DNA of 5,945 nt from an uncultured Flavobacteriales bacterium. Lineage in GTDB: Bacteria; Bacteroidota; Bacteroidia; Flavobacteriales; Schleiferiaceae. The position numbers and the translations under genes were made by a program. Location: positions 1 through 5,945 of the forward strand of contig CAIJMB010000069.1 of the NCBI GenBank assembly GCA_903821715.1. The letters run 5' to 3'. Below are positions 5,433 to 5,945 of the stretch, piece after piece (the stretch's first letter is position 1; every line of letters begins with the position of its first letter). Under the pieces are notes generated by a model, which saw only the letters and a list, made by a program, of their open reading frames with translations, was not told where the DNA came from and made no database searches.

Positions 5433-5945
5433 TTGAGCGTACCACGAATTCCTAGTTGGCTCAAAACCCTTGTATTTGCCGCATTGGGTGTTGGCCTACT
5501 GTACTTCGCCTTTCGCGATGTGGACATTAAGGCAGTGGGCCGCGAAATGCGCCGGGCTACCTGGTACTGGTTTGCAGTGAGCATTGCAGTCGGCTATTCC
5601 GCTGTGATTTCGCGCGGAATGCGTTGGAAAATCGTCCTCGACTCCATGGGATACACCACGACGTCCTGGAGGGCGACGCACGCAATCGGAATTGGCTACC
5701 TCATCAATATGGTGGTTCCGCGTGCCGGTGAGGTAGCCCGCGCCACCGCCCTGCGGCGCAGTGATAAAATTCCAGTCGACATCCTCATCGGTACCATTAT
5801 CGTCGAACGCCTCATCGACCTTATAATGATGGCCATCTTGCTCGGAATCACCGTGCTACTGACTTATCCCGAGCTGCAAAAACTCCTTGCCAGTACCCAA
5901 TCCGCCCCGAGTGGCGACGAGAGCGGTTTTCCGTGGATTCCCGTG
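5433..5945 (+). CDS. Flippase-like / lysylphosphatidylglycerol synthase transmembrane domain protein, C-terminus cut by window edge
   Basis: An open frame of 171 codons runs from TTG 5433 to the right edge with no stop. The protein is an integral membrane protein: hydrophobic segments lie near residues 10-27 (TM1), 44-60 (TM2), 83-96 and 117-143. The family signature of the LPG_synthase_TM group is present as NMVVPRAGEVARA (92-104), followed by ERLIDL (125-130). This domain occurs in MprF-like proteins, where it moves lipids, and in stand-alone proteins often labelled flippase-like or UPF0104. Whether a catalytic aminoacyl-transfer domain follows cannot be seen; stand-alone forms are usual in this context. 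The start is TTG 2 nt after the panD stop; upstream in frame there is only a stop at 5400-5402 and no ATG or GTG, and the next in-frame ATG falls at residue 39, after TM1. It is likely cotranscribed with panC-panD. Confidence 0.85.
   Translation, partial: MSVPRIPSWLKTLVFAALGVGLLYFAFRDVDIKAVGREMRRATWYWFAVSIAVGYSAVISRGMRWKIVLDSMGYTTTSWRATHAIGIGYLINMVVPRAGEVARATALRRSDKIPVDILIGTIIVERLIDLIMMAILLGITVLLTYPELQKLLASTQSAPSGDESGFPWIPV

Overview
The window reads as a chromosomal, housekeeping stretch of a member of the Bacteroidota, most likely Flavobacteriia/Flavobacteriales. Four things point there: a DUF4270 lipoprotein, a half-length glycogen-synthase-like protein and glmS in tandem; panC, panD and a flippase-like membrane gene running divergently next to them; perfect copies of the Bacteroidota -7 promoter element TAnnTTTG upstream of gene starts; and no clear Shine-Dalgarno sequences. 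GC content looks higher than in typical Flavobacterium (by eye above 50% in the genes, clearly AT-richer between them), so a higher-GC marine lineage such as the Cryomorphaceae/Schleiferiaceae is possible. That is a guess; genus cannot be read from the window.

Layout. Positions 1-38 (minus) hold the first codons of a gene that runs off the left edge; they look like the start of a signal peptide. Positions 39-163 are non-coding and contain a possible weak terminator for glmS and a -7 element for the left-edge gene. Positions 164-4124 are a tight minus-strand operon, in transcription order: glycogen-synthase-like protein (4124-3324), DUF4270 lipoprotein (3317-2010), glmS (2002-164), with gaps of 6 and 7 nt. 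Positions 4125-4201 are a 77-nt divergent promoter region. Positions 4202-5945 are a plus-strand operon: panC (TTG start), panD (ATGA overlap with panC), then a lysylphosphatidylglycerol-synthase-type membrane protein (TTG start 2 nt after panD) cut by the right edge. No stretch longer than 300 nt lacks a gene. I see no RNA genes, mobile elements or CRISPR arrays.

How the genes work together. GlmS makes glucosamine-6-phosphate, the entry point to UDP-GlcNAc for peptidoglycan and envelope glycans. Its two upstream partners are of unknown function: a sugar-transferase-like half protein that appears to lack the catalytic signatures of GlgA, and an outer-envelope lipoprotein. Their tight coupling suggests an envelope or carbohydrate role, which is inference. 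PanC and PanD together supply beta-alanine and condense it with pantoate to pantothenate, the coenzyme A precursor. The membrane protein that follows is probably a lipid or polyprenyl-linked transport/flippase-type protein.

I did not find a clearly new system. The most interesting points are the apparently non-catalytic GlgA-like protein conserved beside DUF4270 and glmS, and the distribution of TAnnTTTG: all six perfect copies found by manual scan of both strands lie at or within about 35 nt of a gene start on the matching strand. Two of them sit only 6-7 nt before panC and panD, which could mean nearly leaderless mRNAs.
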